DNA from: Nisaea sediminum
Lineage (GTDB): Bacteria > Pseudomonadota > Alphaproteobacteria > Thalassobaculales > Thalassobaculaceae
Direction: 5' to 3'
Assembly (NCBI RefSeq): GCF_014904705.1
Contig: NZ_JACZCQ010000001.1
Location: 372,001-436,000 of the forward strand
Length of the DNA: 64,000 bases
Below the pieces are notes generated by a model. It did not search any database. It was not told where the DNA came from and saw only the letters and a program-made list of their open reading frames with translations. Below, piece after piece: positions 27,294 through 35,378 of the stretch. Positions within the stretch are counted from its first letter, which is position 1, and each line of letters begins with the position of its first letter. Position numbers and translations under genes: made by a program.

Positions 27294-28262
27294 TTACCGC
27301 GCGCGGGATGCCAGATCCTGACGGGCGAGCAGTCCCATCGCCGCGCTGATGAGCCCCGCTGTCGTGAGGGCCCCGAGGCCATCGATATCGGCTTCCGGCA
27401 CATATTCGACAAAGTCCATGGCCGCGATGCGCCCGCATGCCGCCGCACCTTTGTAGAGATCGAGCACGTGATGATAGGCGAGCCCTCCGGGCGTCCGGCC
27501 GATGACGCCGGGAACGATCGAGGGATCGAGCGCATCCACGTCGGTGCAGATGACGATCTCGGCGCCTTCCGGAATCAGCTCCAGCACCGGCGCGGTTCCG
27601 TCGCGGTGGATATCGTGCGCAGTGAAGAACCGGGCGCCCCAGGCGACAGCATCCTCGAAATCGTCGCTATGCGCAGAGCCGATGCCGCGCGCGCCGACCT
27701 GGATGATGCGCTCGATATGCGGCATCTCCGATGCCCGTCGCATCGTCGATGAAAGACCGAAGCTCTCACCCATATGGGACTGCCGCCAGTCTATGTGGGC
27801 GTCGATCTGCAGCACCATGTAGCGCTTGCCCGTAACGCCGAGGGCTTCGAGCATCGGGATCGGCACGGAATCGTCGCCCCCGGTCAGGATCGGAACCGCG
27901 CCGCATCGGACGATTTTCCGGATCGCGTCCGATATCGTTTGCCTGTTGCGGGCGAAATCCTTCGCATCGAACGGCAGATCGCCGCAGTCGACGGCGCGGC
28001 GCGCACCATCCGGAAAGATCCGTCCGCCGAGATCGAAATTGTGCCGGTCGATATTCGCCGTCAGGGCCGAGGTGGCGCGGCGCAGCGCGTCCGGCGCGTT
28101 CCGGCAATAGGCGCCGACGGACCCGTATGGTGTCGCTCCCGGCGCGCCGATAAAGGCGGAAGACGCTTCGATCCGTTGCAGATCGGTGCATTTGTCGATG
28201 CCGAGAAAGGTTTCGGCGGGCGTCGCCCCGAAGAGCGCGCCGAGATCGGGTTTGTCGGTCAT
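27294..28262 (-). CDS. Agmatinase/ureohydrolase-family protein
   Basis: A 322-residue member of the arginase/agmatinase fold. Manganese-binding motifs seen are DAHIDW (residues about 154-159) and TDVDALDPSIVPG (about 240-252). The first motif reads GGDDSVP (about 127-133), where most agmatinases have GGDHS; that His is normally a metal ligand. SHMGES and GARGIGS resemble agmatinase/guanidino-acid hydrolases more than arginase. The enzyme would hydrolyse a guanidino compound to urea and an amine; agmatine would feed putrescine to the Puu-like genes. The exact substrate is uncertain. Confidence 0.85.
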   Translation of the reverse strand: MTDKPDLGALFGATPAETFLGIDKCTDLQRIEASSAFIGAPGATPYGSVGAYCRNAPDALRRATSALTANIDRHNFDLGGRIFPDGARRAVDCGDLPFDAKDFARNRQTISDAIRKIVRCGAVPILTGGDDSVPIPMLEALGVTGKRYMVLQIDAHIDWRQSHMGESFGLSSTMRRASEMPHIERIIQVGARGIGSAHSDDFEDAVAWGARFFTAHDIHRDGTAPVLELIPEGAEIVICTDVDALDPSIVPGVIGRTPGGLAYHHVLDLYKGAAACGRIAAMDFVEYVPEADIDGLGALTTAGLISAAMGLLARQDLASRAR

Positions 28263-28266
28263 GCGG

Positions 28267-29025
28267 TCAGGGAGCGAACTGTTCCTTCAGAACACGCTCT
28301 TCCAGATTGTGTTGCGGGTCGTAGAGCAGGGTGAGGGGGATCGAGCGGTCTTCGCGCACGCGGACCCGGATCACGTCGCGGACTTCTGTGGAGTCCGCCG
28401 TCGCGCTGATCGGACGCTTTCCGGGATTGAGCACGTCGAACTGGATCTTTGCCTCGTGCGGCAGGAGGGCACCGCGCCAGCGCCGGGGCCGGAAGGCGCT
28501 GATCGGCGTCAGGGCGAGCACGCCCGCGCCGAGCGGAATGATCGGGCCGTGGGCCGAGAGGTTGTAGGCGGTGCTGCCGGCAGGCGTCGCGACGAGCACG
28601 CCGTCGCAGACCAGTTCTTCCAGGCGGACGATGCCGTCGATGGTGATCCTGATCTTTGCGGCCTGCGCGGTCTCCCGGAGCAGCGAGACCTCGTTGATGG
28701 CGAGTGCCTGCTTGATGGTGCCGTCCGCTTTCTCCGCTTCCATCCGGAGCGGATGGAGAACGACCTGCTGCGCCGCCTCTATCCGCGCCATTAGATCGTC
28801 CGGCGAATACTCATTCATCAGAAATCCGACGGTTCCCCGGTTCATCCCGAAGACCTTCACCGGACGTTCGAAATTGTCGCGCAGCGTGTCCAGCATCTGG
28901 CCGTCTCCGCCAAGCGCGACGATGACCTCCGCTTCAGCCTGCGAAACACTTCCGTACCGGGCGGTCAGATCTGCGCAGGCTTCCTGAGCATCCGGCGCCC
29001 TGGAGGCGGTGAAAGCGATCTTCAT
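28267..29025 (-). CDS. nadK: NAD kinase
   Basis: A 252-residue ATP-NAD kinase that makes NADP from NAD. Seen: the GGDG catalytic motif in [10 protein letters not shown] near residue 40, [15 protein letters not shown] (substrate/regulatory loop), and [16 protein letters not shown] near 150, the NAD-contacting segment. Length matches the short alphaproteobacterial type. I chose ATG at 29025 (MKIAFTAS), the usual family start; an ATG three codons earlier (29034) is possible. It lies four bases downstream of nothing else on this strand and precedes the ureohydrolase gene by four bases, suggesting co-transcription. Confidence 0.92.
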   Translation of the reverse strand: MKIAFTASRAPDAQEACADLTARYGSVSQAEAEVIVALGGDGQMLDTLRDNFERPVKVFGMNRGTVGFLMNEYSPDDLMARIEAAQQVVLHPLRMEAEKADGTIKQALAINEVSLLRETAQAAKIRITIDGIVRLEELVCDGVLVATPAGSTAYNLSAHGPIIPLGAGVLALTPISAFRPRRWRGALLPHEAKIQFDVLNPGKRPISATADSTEVRDVIRVRVREDRSIPLTLLYDPQHNLEERVLKEQFAP

Positions 29026-29197
29026 TGGAGGCATTCTCGATCCGGATGCGGTTTCAGGACGCCCGGGCAAGCGCGGCGCGGCCGTTTCTGGCCTTTATTC
29101 GATGCGTGCGACTATGCATGATCCTCGGGGCATGATCCACGTGCAATCGGTCATGAATGAAATGCGGTCGCACGATCTGGAAACGGGGGAAATCAGA

Positions 29198-29692
29198 ATG
29201 GCCAAGACCCGCGCAGCCGCGCGCCTATGGACTGCGGTCCTGCTCATGATGCTGGCCTGCGCCGGCGGGTCCGTTTTCGCGGAGTCCCTTCATGCCGGAT
29301 ATTATTATCCGGAATCGGTGACCGAGGAGCAGTATGTTTCCCGGGCGCAGAATATTCCGCAGGCAACGCGCGAAAGCCGTCTCGCCTTCGTCTCCGGCGT
29401 CGCCAAGAGCGTCAGCGAGCGGCCCTATCCGCCGCAGCGCGCGATGTTCGCAAAGGGCGACGAGGCCCAGAAGCTCATCATCGTCAGCCTTTACGACAAC
29501 CACATGACCACGCTCGCCCAGGCCCGCGCGGTCCTCGCTCTCATGACCGGGGTCGCGCGAACGACCCAGATCATGCGCGAGCTCCAGGTCGAGTCGATCT
29601 TCAACTTCCTGGACTTTTGCAAGATGCTGGGCTTCACCGAACTGACCGTCAGCGACGGGCGGACCTACGCCCATCGCATCGTGATCGAATAA
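29198..29692 (+). CDS. Exported hypothetical protein, 164 residues
   Basis: A signal peptide is clear: a basic start MAKTRAAARLW, a hydrophobic core TAVLLMMLACAGG, and cleavage near SVFA-ESLHAG. The mature part is soluble and has no recognised motif. It has one Cys pair at most (FCKML) and Tyr-rich HAGYYYPESV near its start. GGGGGAAATCAGA precedes the ATG at 29198, which beats upstream in-frame starts that would bury the signal peptide. It is likely periplasmic. Neighbours are nadK (divergent) and moaA (convergent); neither suggests a role. Confidence 0.75.
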   Translation: MAKTRAAARLWTAVLLMMLACAGGSVFAESLHAGYYYPESVTEEQYVSRAQNIPQATRESRLAFVSGVAKSVSERPYPPQRAMFAKGDEAQKLIIVSLYDNHMTTLAQARAVLALMTGVARTTQIMRELQVESIFNFLDFCKMLGFTELTVSDGRTYAHRIVIE

Positions 29693-29704
29693 CGCGTCCG
29701 TGGT

Positions 29705-29872
29705 TCAGCGCAGCAGATAGAGGCAGAGCAGCAGGGAGCGCTGGTCGAGCGCGGGGAGGGAAAGGCCGCATCCGGCCCGGCAGGACCCCAGCGCGCCGAA
29801 GGCACTAAGGGGAAGCTGAAACTGCATCTGCCGAAGGGTAAAGCGCTGAAGCTGTGTCGCGCGTCGTCGCAT
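29705..29872 (-). CDS. Small basic hypothetical protein, 55 residues
   Basis: The product starts MRRRATQLQRFTLRQ, then has a Cys-containing turn (GSCRAGCG) and ends in a hydrophobic helix-like tail SLLLCLYLLR. GGAGG sits eight bases before the ATG at 29872, a strong ribosome site. The same frame is open upstream into the moaA 3' end, but the ribosome site favours this start. It is 76 bases downstream of moaA on the same strand. No family was recognised. Confidence 0.45.
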   Translation of the reverse strand: MRRRATQLQRFTLRQMQFQLPLSAFGALGSCRAGCGLSLPALDQRSLLLCLYLLR

Positions 29873-29948
29873 GTCCGGGCCTCCGGATCCAAAGGTTGCT
29901 GGTGCAACAGGGACAACGCGGACGGTGTTTTCGTGAAGGGCGCGGTGA

Positions 29949-30941
29949 CTAGCCGCCGGTGACACTCATGTGGCGGCTGACGGCCGGGCCGTTGTGCCGC
30001 CGGTCGATGATGAAATCGTGTCCCTTCGGCTTCCGAGAAATGGCCTCCTCGATGGCGGCGATCAGCTGCTCGTTGCCTTCGCTCGCCCGGAGCGGCGCTC
30101 GCAGATCCGCTGCGTCGTCCTGTCCGAGGCACATATAGAGCGTCCCGGTGCAGGTGAGGCGCACGCGGTTGCAGCTTTCGCAGAAATTATGTGTCAGCGG
30201 GGTGATGAAGCCGAGACGCCCGCCGGTCTCCGCGACCTCGACATAGCGGGCCGGGCCGCCGGTCTTGTAGGGAATGTCGGTCAGCGTAAAGCGTTCGGAG
30301 AGCTTGGCCCGGACGATGGAGAGCGGCAGATACTGGTCCAGCCGGTCCTCGCCGCCGATGTCGCCCATCGGCATGACCTCGATCACGGTCATGTCGTAGC
30401 CGTTGTCGCCGCACCATTGCAGCATGTCGCCGAGCTCGGCGTCGTTCACGCCCTTGAGGGCGACGGCGTTGATCTTGATGGCGAGACCGGCGCGCTTGGC
30501 GATCTCGATACCCTCCAGCACCTGGTCCAGCTTGCCCCAGCGGGTGATGCTCTGGAACTTTCCGGGATCGAGCGTGTCGAGCGAGACATTCACCCGGCGG
30601 ACGCCGCAATCGTAGAGCTCGTGCGCAAAGCGGCCGAGCTGGCTGCCGTTCGTCGTGACCGTCACTTCCTCGAGCGCGCCGCTTTCGAGGTGGCGCTGCA
30701 TGCCGCGGAACAGACTCATGATGTTACGGCGGACGAGAGGCTCGCCGCCGGTGAACCGTAGCTTCTTCACGCCGAGGCCAACGAAGGTCGAACAGAGCCG
30801 ATCCATCTCCTCCAGCGTCAGGAGGTCCTTCTTCGGCAGGAAAGTCATGTTCTCGGACATGCAATAGACGCAGCGGAAGTCGCAGCGGTCCGTTACCGAG
30901 ACCCTGAGATAGCTGACGTCGCGTCCAAATGGATCGAGCAT
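29949..30941 (-). CDS. moaA: GTP 3',8-cyclase, molybdenum cofactor biosynthesis
   Basis: A 330-residue radical SAM enzyme for the first step of molybdopterin synthesis, GTP to 3',8-cyclo-GTP. The N-terminal cluster motif is CDFRCVYC (residues about 19-26) and the SAM-binding FTGGEPLVR lies near 62. The C-terminal substrate-side cluster has [13 protein letters not shown] with a third Cys further on, and the protein ends in the conserved Gly-Gly (SVTGG) needed for activation by MoaC-like partners. Length is as in the family. It is divergent from fdhD-mobA, which forms a local molybdenum-cofactor group. Confidence 0.96.
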   Translation of the reverse strand: MLDPFGRDVSYLRVSVTDRCDFRCVYCMSENMTFLPKKDLLTLEEMDRLCSTFVGLGVKKLRFTGGEPLVRRNIMSLFRGMQRHLESGALEEVTVTTNGSQLGRFAHELYDCGVRRVNVSLDTLDPGKFQSITRWGKLDQVLEGIEIAKRAGLAIKINAVALKGVNDAELGDMLQWCGDNGYDMTVIEVMPMGDIGGEDRLDQYLPLSIVRAKLSERFTLTDIPYKTGGPARYVEVAETGGRLGFITPLTHNFCESCNRVRLTCTGTLYMCLGQDDAADLRAPLRASEGNEQLIAAIEEAISRKPKGHDFIIDRRHNGPAVSRHMSVTGG

Positions 30942-31103
30942 GTCCTCTCCCTGCCGGCCGGGTCATTTGCGGCCGTTATGCACAGCCAGATATAGCGCCC
31001 GTCGTCGACAGCTTCAATATCGCGCTGAAATTTCGGGCCGTCGACCCCGCGCTTTACCGCGATGTGGATTGCCTGCGCCCGGCTCACTGACCATAGTTAA
31101 GCC

Positions 31104-31997
31104 ATGACACAGGACATCCCCGACTATCTCGTCGGCCCTCGGCCTGACGATCCGCGGCTGACGCGTCGGCTGACCGGCCTTGATCACGAAGGCCGCGAGC
31201 AGGAGATTTCGGTCATCATGGAACGGCCTTTGACGATCTTCCTGAACGGTCAGGAAATCGTCACCGCCATGACCATCGGTGACTTTCCCGACTACCTCGC
31301 GGTCGGCTATCTCCTCAATCAGAACATGCTGCGGCCGGACGATGTGATCACAGGGGTCGAGTACGACGAGGATCTCGAGGTCGTCGTCGTTCGTACCGAA
31401 CGCGAAACGAATTACGAAGAGAAACTTCAAAAGAAGATTCGCACATCCGGATGCGCCCAGGGGACCGTGTTCGGCGATCTGATGGAGAAGTTCGAGGATA
31501 TCGAACTGCCGCGCGATGCGGTGCTCAGAACGTCCTGGATCTATGCGCTTTCGCGGCAGATCAACCTGACGCCGAGCCTTTATCTCGAAGCGGGCGCGAT
31601 CCACGGATGCGTTCTCTGCCGTGAGGACAAGCCGCTGATCTATATGGAGGATGTCGGACGCCACAATGCGATCGACAAGATCGCGGGTTACATGTTCCTC
31701 AACCGGATCGAACCGGGCGACAAGATCTTCTACACGACCGGCCGTCTGACCAGCGAGATGGTGATCAAGACCGTGCAGATGGGCATTCCGATCCTGATAT
31801 CCCGCTCCGGCTTCACCGCCTGGGGCGTCGATCTCGCGCGCGAGGCCGGTCTGACCCTGATCGGACGGGCGAAAGGCAAGCGGTTCATTGCCCTCTCCGG
31901 GGGGGAACGGCTGATCTACGATGCGGATCTGGCGTCCGTCGGCGAGGAGCCTTCCCGGAGTTCGCGCAAGTCGAGCGTGACGTCCGATGCCGATTGA
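31104..31997 (+). CDS. fdhD: Formate dehydrogenase accessory sulfurtransferase FdhD
   Basis: A 297-residue FdhD. It carries sulfur from IscS to the Mo-bis-MGD cofactor and so activates formate dehydrogenase. Seen: VGRHNAIDK, TTGRLTSEMV and ISRSGFTAWGVDLAREAGLTLIGRAKGKR (signature segments). The E. coli CGVC sulfur-relay loop is here SGCAQGTVFGD, with only the first Cys kept; another Cys pair, GCVLC, lies near residue 170. The N-terminal extension of about 30 residues is charged. Its last 11 bases overlap mobA. No formate dehydrogenase structural gene is in the window. Confidence 0.93.
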   Translation: MTQDIPDYLVGPRPDDPRLTRRLTGLDHEGREQEISVIMERPLTIFLNGQEIVTAMTIGDFPDYLAVGYLLNQNMLRPDDVITGVEYDEDLEVVVVRTERETNYEEKLQKKIRTSGCAQGTVFGDLMEKFEDIELPRDAVLRTSWIYALSRQINLTPSLYLEAGAIHGCVLCREDKPLIYMEDVGRHNAIDKIAGYMFLNRIEPGDKIFYTTGRLTSEMVIKTVQMGIPILISRSGFTAWGVDLAREAGLTLIGRAKGKRFIALSGGERLIYDADLASVGEEPSRSSRKSSVTSDAD

Positions 31998-32616
31998 GCG
32001 CGGCGACATCGTCGGAGTTCTGCTCGCGGGCGGGCAGTCGCGGCGGATGGGCGGCGGCGACAAGTCTCTGAGGAACCTTGTGGGGCGGCCGATCCTCTCG
32101 CATGTGATCGAGCGGATCCGCGGCCAGGTCGGGAGACTCGTCCTCAACGCGAACGGAGATCCGGAGCGCTTCTCAGATTTCGGTCTACCGGTTGCTCCGG
32201 ATGTCGTTGAGGGGCAGCCGGGACCGCTTGCCGGAGTCCTGACCGGCATGCGCTGGGCCATGCAGCACGCCCCGGAGGCGAGTTGGATCCTGACCGTTGC
32301 AACCGATGCGCCCTTCGTGCCGACAGACATCGTGGCGCGTCTGGCAGCAGCGATCGAAGCGGAAGACGCGGAGCTTGCCTGCGCCTCGTCGGGTGGACGC
32401 CGGCATCCGGTGATCGGGCTTTGGCCCGTGCGGCTCGCGGAAAACCTGCATGGCGCGATCGAGCAAGATGATATTCGTAAGGTTGATCTGTGGACCGCGA
32501 GGTTCAAACTTGCGGTCGCTGAATTCTCCGAAAAGCCAACCGATCCGTTTTTCAACGTCAACCGTCCGGACGATCTGGAGGCAGCGGAGCGGGTCTGTCA
32601 GCAGGGGGCACTTTAG
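31987..32616 (+). CDS. mobA: Molybdenum cofactor guanylyltransferase
   Basis: A 209-residue nucleotidyltransferase that adds GMP to Mo-molybdopterin to give the MGD form of the cofactor. The signature LLAGGQSRRMGGGDKSL lies at residues about 11-27, with GQPGPLAGV near 76 and ATDAPFVP near 101 (metal-binding Asp). Overlap with fdhD shows tight co-expression, and FdhD acts on the bis-MGD cofactor this enzyme makes. Confidence 0.95.
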   Translation: MPIERGDIVGVLLAGGQSRRMGGGDKSLRNLVGRPILSHVIERIRGQVGRLVLNANGDPERFSDFGLPVAPDVVEGQPGPLAGVLTGMRWAMQHAPEASWILTVATDAPFVPTDIVARLAAAIEAEDAELACASSGGRRHPVIGLWPVRLAENLHGAIEQDDIRKVDLWTARFKLAVAEFSEKPTDPFFNVNRPDDLEAAERVCQQGAL

Positions 32617-32717
32617 GCTCCCGTTTTCAGTTTTTCGTAGAAGGTCTTCTCATTCGACCCGCTTAGGCGTAAGATTCTTAAAGATTTTCTTCACCTCGCG
32701 ACCTTCCGGCGGCCCCT

Positions 32718-33056
32718 ATGACCCGAGTTCTATCGACCCTTCTGATCGTGACGGCGCTGGTCGGGCTCACCGGCTGTTTCGGCGAAGAGGAAAAGCCTGG
32801 GCCAAAGCTCGATTTTATCAATGTCCGCAACGACTCCTCCACGGAAGCTCGGGTCCGCGTGAAACTCTGGACCGAGGACATTCTCGTCGTTTCGGCCGGA
32901 GATTCCGCGAAGATGGAGTTTCAGGCCGGATCCAGGACCGTCCAGGTCGAGGCGCGCAGCCGCAAGCAGTGGGACGATTGCTGGGTCACCATGCAGGTCG
33001 GCGAGACCTTGGTCGTTTCCGATGCCGGCGAGCGGATAGGCTGTTCGGTCGAATAG
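32718..33056 (+). CDS. Small lipoprotein, hypothetical
   Basis: A 112-residue protein with a lipoprotein signal: MTRVLSTLLIVTALVG followed by lipobox LTGC, so Cys19 should be lipidated. The mature domain is a compact beta-rich stretch (LDFINVRNDSST; RVRVKLWTEDILVV; MEFQAGSRTVQVEA) with two further Cys (WDDCW and IGCSVE) that may pair. No family was recognised. It follows mobA by about 100 bases in the same direction. Acidic residues right after the Cys (FGEEEK) do not settle which membrane it goes to. Confidence 0.75.
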   Translation: MTRVLSTLLIVTALVGLTGCFGEEEKPGPKLDFINVRNDSSTEARVRVKLWTEDILVVSAGDSAKMEFQAGSRTVQVEARSRKQWDDCWVTMQVGETLVVSDAGERIGCSVE

Positions 33057-33065
33057 ACCGCCGGA

Positions 33066-34112
33066 TTATTCTTCCGAGAGCATGATCTGTCGGCCATATG
33101 GCTTGAAGGCTTTCACCCCGCCGCCATCTGCGATGATCTCGCGTGTTTTTTCCCGGTCTCCGACGATGAACCCGGCGAGCCTGTGGATGCCGTAGGCATG
33201 GAGCGCCGGGGCAAGCGGGGCGCCCGGGCCGACCAGAGTGACCCGGCTGCCGATTGCCAGGCGTAGCAGTCCGGCAAGTGTGCCGTTGCTCCAAGCGGAT
33301 GCGGTGACGACGAAGTGATCCGCGCCTGGAATGACGTAGGGCGCCGCATCCGCCGGCAGATCGTCGGGGCCTGGATGCTTCTCCAGCACGATTGCGCCAG
33401 GGCGTTTGCGGGCCAGTTCGGGGAAGCGGCCGACGATCACCGTCCGCTCCGTTCCGGATCCTGGTTCCGGCAGCAAGCCGTCGCTGACCGCGCCGCCGTT
33501 GGGAGCGCGGTTCCCGGCATTCGCCGCCGCACATGCGAGGGATCTTTCGATCCCGGCCGCCATGCGCAGACCGCCTGCAAGCGCGCTCAGCGGCGCACCC
33601 ACATAATCATCGCAGATTTTCGCGGGAATATCGGGGGCCGATCCGCTCGCGAGCAACGGCATTGCAGAGAGGCCGACAGTCTCTTCCGTTTCCACCATCG
33701 CCCAGCGTGCTCCCGCAGTAACGCGGGTGATCGTCAGGGGCGGGATATTGCGGATCAACTCCGCGTCCATGCGTTCCGGGCCCCACCACTGGAAGAGACA
33801 TTCGGGCAAGACCGGATGGGGGCGGAGGTTCCGGATGGCGGAATCGCTGGCGGAGCCTCTGAGGAGAAGCGGGACCCCATGCGTTTTAGCGGTTTCGAGG
33901 AGCAGCTGTAGCTCATGGTCTGCGGGGCGGCGGTCCGCTTCCAGATCCAGGAATGCGAGATCGTGGCTCGGCGAAAGATTGTCGGATCCGAGAATTGCGA
34001 CGGACCATCGGCGGTCTCTCAGACGCCGGACGAACTCGGCAGCCGAGCCCTTATTCCCGTCTTCGGTTTCGGGAAATACCCAAGCAGGTGTCAGGTGGGG
34101 AAGCGGAAGCAT
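33066..34112 (-). CDS. DUF364-like protein (putative heavy-metal chelation domain)
   Basis: A 348-residue protein. The C-terminal half matches the DUF364 pattern: IVGRFPELARKRPGAIVLEK near residue 225, then VIPGADHFVVTASAWSNGTL and VTLVGPGAPLAPAL, in a Rossmann-like fold. The middle has KICDDYVGAPLSALAGG, like the DUF4213 half of these proteins. The first 130 residues are longer than usual and lack a recognised domain (RWSVAILGSDN, LDLEADRR). DUF364 proteins are proposed metal binders. Beside mobA and fdhD, a molybdenum or other metal role is possible but only inferred. Confidence 0.7.
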   Translation of the reverse strand: MLPLPHLTPAWVFPETEDGNKGSAAEFVRRLRDRRWSVAILGSDNLSPSHDLAFLDLEADRRPADHELQLLLETAKTHGVPLLLRGSASDSAIRNLRPHPVLPECLFQWWGPERMDAELIRNIPPLTITRVTAGARWAMVETEETVGLSAMPLLASGSAPDIPAKICDDYVGAPLSALAGGLRMAAGIERSLACAAANAGNRAPNGGAVSDGLLPEPGSGTERTVIVGRFPELARKRPGAIVLEKHPGPDDLPADAAPYVIPGADHFVVTASAWSNGTLAGLLRLAIGSRVTLVGPGAPLAPALHAYGIHRLAGFIVGDREKTREIIADGGGVKAFKPYGRQIMLSEE

Positions 34113-34157
34113 GCAAGTACGGTCTCATGGCCCCACTCGTGCGGGGCGGGCGTCGGA

Positions 34158-34361
34158 TCAGCCGAAACGGGCGGCGCGTCTTTCTTCGACCATGTCATCG
34201 GCGGCGATCAGGTCTACCTTCGCGCTGTTGATAAGCTGTTTGCCGCGGTGCTCGAAATTGACGGTCACGCGGTCTCCGACCACCGACTGGATCTGCCCAA
34301 TTCCCCAATCCGGTTCGTCCGCCAGCATCACGAAACTTCCAGGAGTGAGGAAATTGGACAT
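34158..34361 (-). CDS. DUF3553 family small protein
   Basis: A 67-residue protein that matches DUF3553: PGSFVMLADEPDWGIGQIQS then VTVNFEHRGKQLI. The fold is predicted to be a small beta barrel similar to Tudor/CarD-N-like domains, so nucleic acid or protein binding is possible; the function is unknown. GAGGGTGCA precedes the ATG. It is divergent from chpT across 193 bases, a pairing I recall as common in Rhodospirillales but could not check here. Confidence 0.8.
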   Translation of the reverse strand: MSNFLTPGSFVMLADEPDWGIGQIQSVVGDRVTVNFEHRGKQLINSAKVDLIAADDMVEERRAARFG

Positions 34362-34554
34362 TGCACCCTCGTAAACATTGCGTCTCGATGCTGCCGCGGC
34401 ACTTAAAAAACCGCGATTAATGAATTGTGAAGGAAAGCGGAATCAAACTTCAACAAGTTTCGGTGCGGCAATTTTTTCGACCCATTCGGAAAGGCCGTGT
34501 CTGTATTGTGTGTTAAGATTGCGCAGCTAGGACGAGACACCGGGGGCTTTCCGC

Positions 34555-35202
34555 ATGTCAGAGCATATGGGCTTGATTGATATACTTTTATCGCGACTTT
34601 TCCATGATCTGATCAGCCCCGTAAGCGCGACTGTGAATGGGGCCGAGCTGATTTCGGACCTCGGCGGAGGTGGCGGCGGCGATCTTGAGCAGGAAGCGCT
34701 GGCGCTGATCGGGACCAGCGCGCGGCAAGCCTCGGAGCGCCTGTCCTTTTTCCGAGTCGCGTTCGGTGGGGCGGGATCGACCGCAGACCAGTCAGTGGCC
34801 GACGGTGCCGCACTGGCGGAACCTTATCTCAAGGCACGGAAGATCGCGTTCGAACTTGAGTGCGACGCCGATCCTAAATCCGTCCGTCCGCCGGTCGGCG
34901 GCATGAAGGTGGCGCTCGGATTCATCTGCACGCTCTGCGAGTGCCTGCCGCGCGGGGGAAGCATTTCCCTCGGCGTCACCGGAGCGGCGGCCGAAGAGAT
35001 GGTGCTGAAGGCGACGGGCGACGGTGCCAATCTGCTTCCGGAGGTTGCGTCCGCGCTCGAAGAGGGCGCCGATATAGCCAATCTGACCAGCCGATCCGTG
35101 GTCGCGCATATTGCGGCAGAAAACGCACGGCGCTTCGGGATGGATTTCGCCTTGGAAGAGGCGTTGAATGCACTCGAAATTCGGTTGCGGACGCAAAGAT
35201 GA
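34555..35202 (+). CDS. chpT: Histidine phosphotransferase ChpT
   Basis: A 215-residue ChpT-like protein with the phospho-acceptor His17 in SRLFHDLISPVSA, then NGAELI, in a DHp-like helical hairpin. The C-terminal half (residues about 90-210) is a degenerate Bergerat ATPase-like fold with no ATP-binding motifs, as in ChpT. In alphaproteobacteria ChpT moves phosphate from CckA to CtrA and CpdR. ctrA is 6 kb away in the same window, and the chemotaxis operon follows directly. It was long missed as a plain hypothetical; the His motif and half-domain structure make the call strong. Confidence 0.85.
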   Translation: MSEHMGLIDILLSRLFHDLISPVSATVNGAELISDLGGGGGGDLEQEALALIGTSARQASERLSFFRVAFGGAGSTADQSVADGAALAEPYLKARKIAFELECDADPKSVRPPVGGMKVALGFICTLCECLPRGGSISLGVTGAAAEEMVLKATGDGANLLPEVASALEEGADIANLTSRSVVAHIAAENARRFGMDFALEEALNALEIRLRTQR

Positions 35203-35378
35203 GATTCCAAATCCGAAGCATCTGCTCGGGTGTATTTGCGTTAAATGGGTTAACGTTTTTTTTATCGGTTTGAACTACGGTCGGATGTGTCCGAGAAGTT
35301 AGAACCCGGGTCTGGAACAAACGATTTCCAGATCGCGGCGGTCGCGGCCACTGAACGAGGAAGAGTGGGGTTAGATTT

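Noticed and set aside
35241-35254. Paired TTAA half-sites upstream of cheA as a CtrA box
   Set aside because: The spacer is five bases, not seven, so it does not fit the known CtrA site, though a single half-site could still bind weakly.
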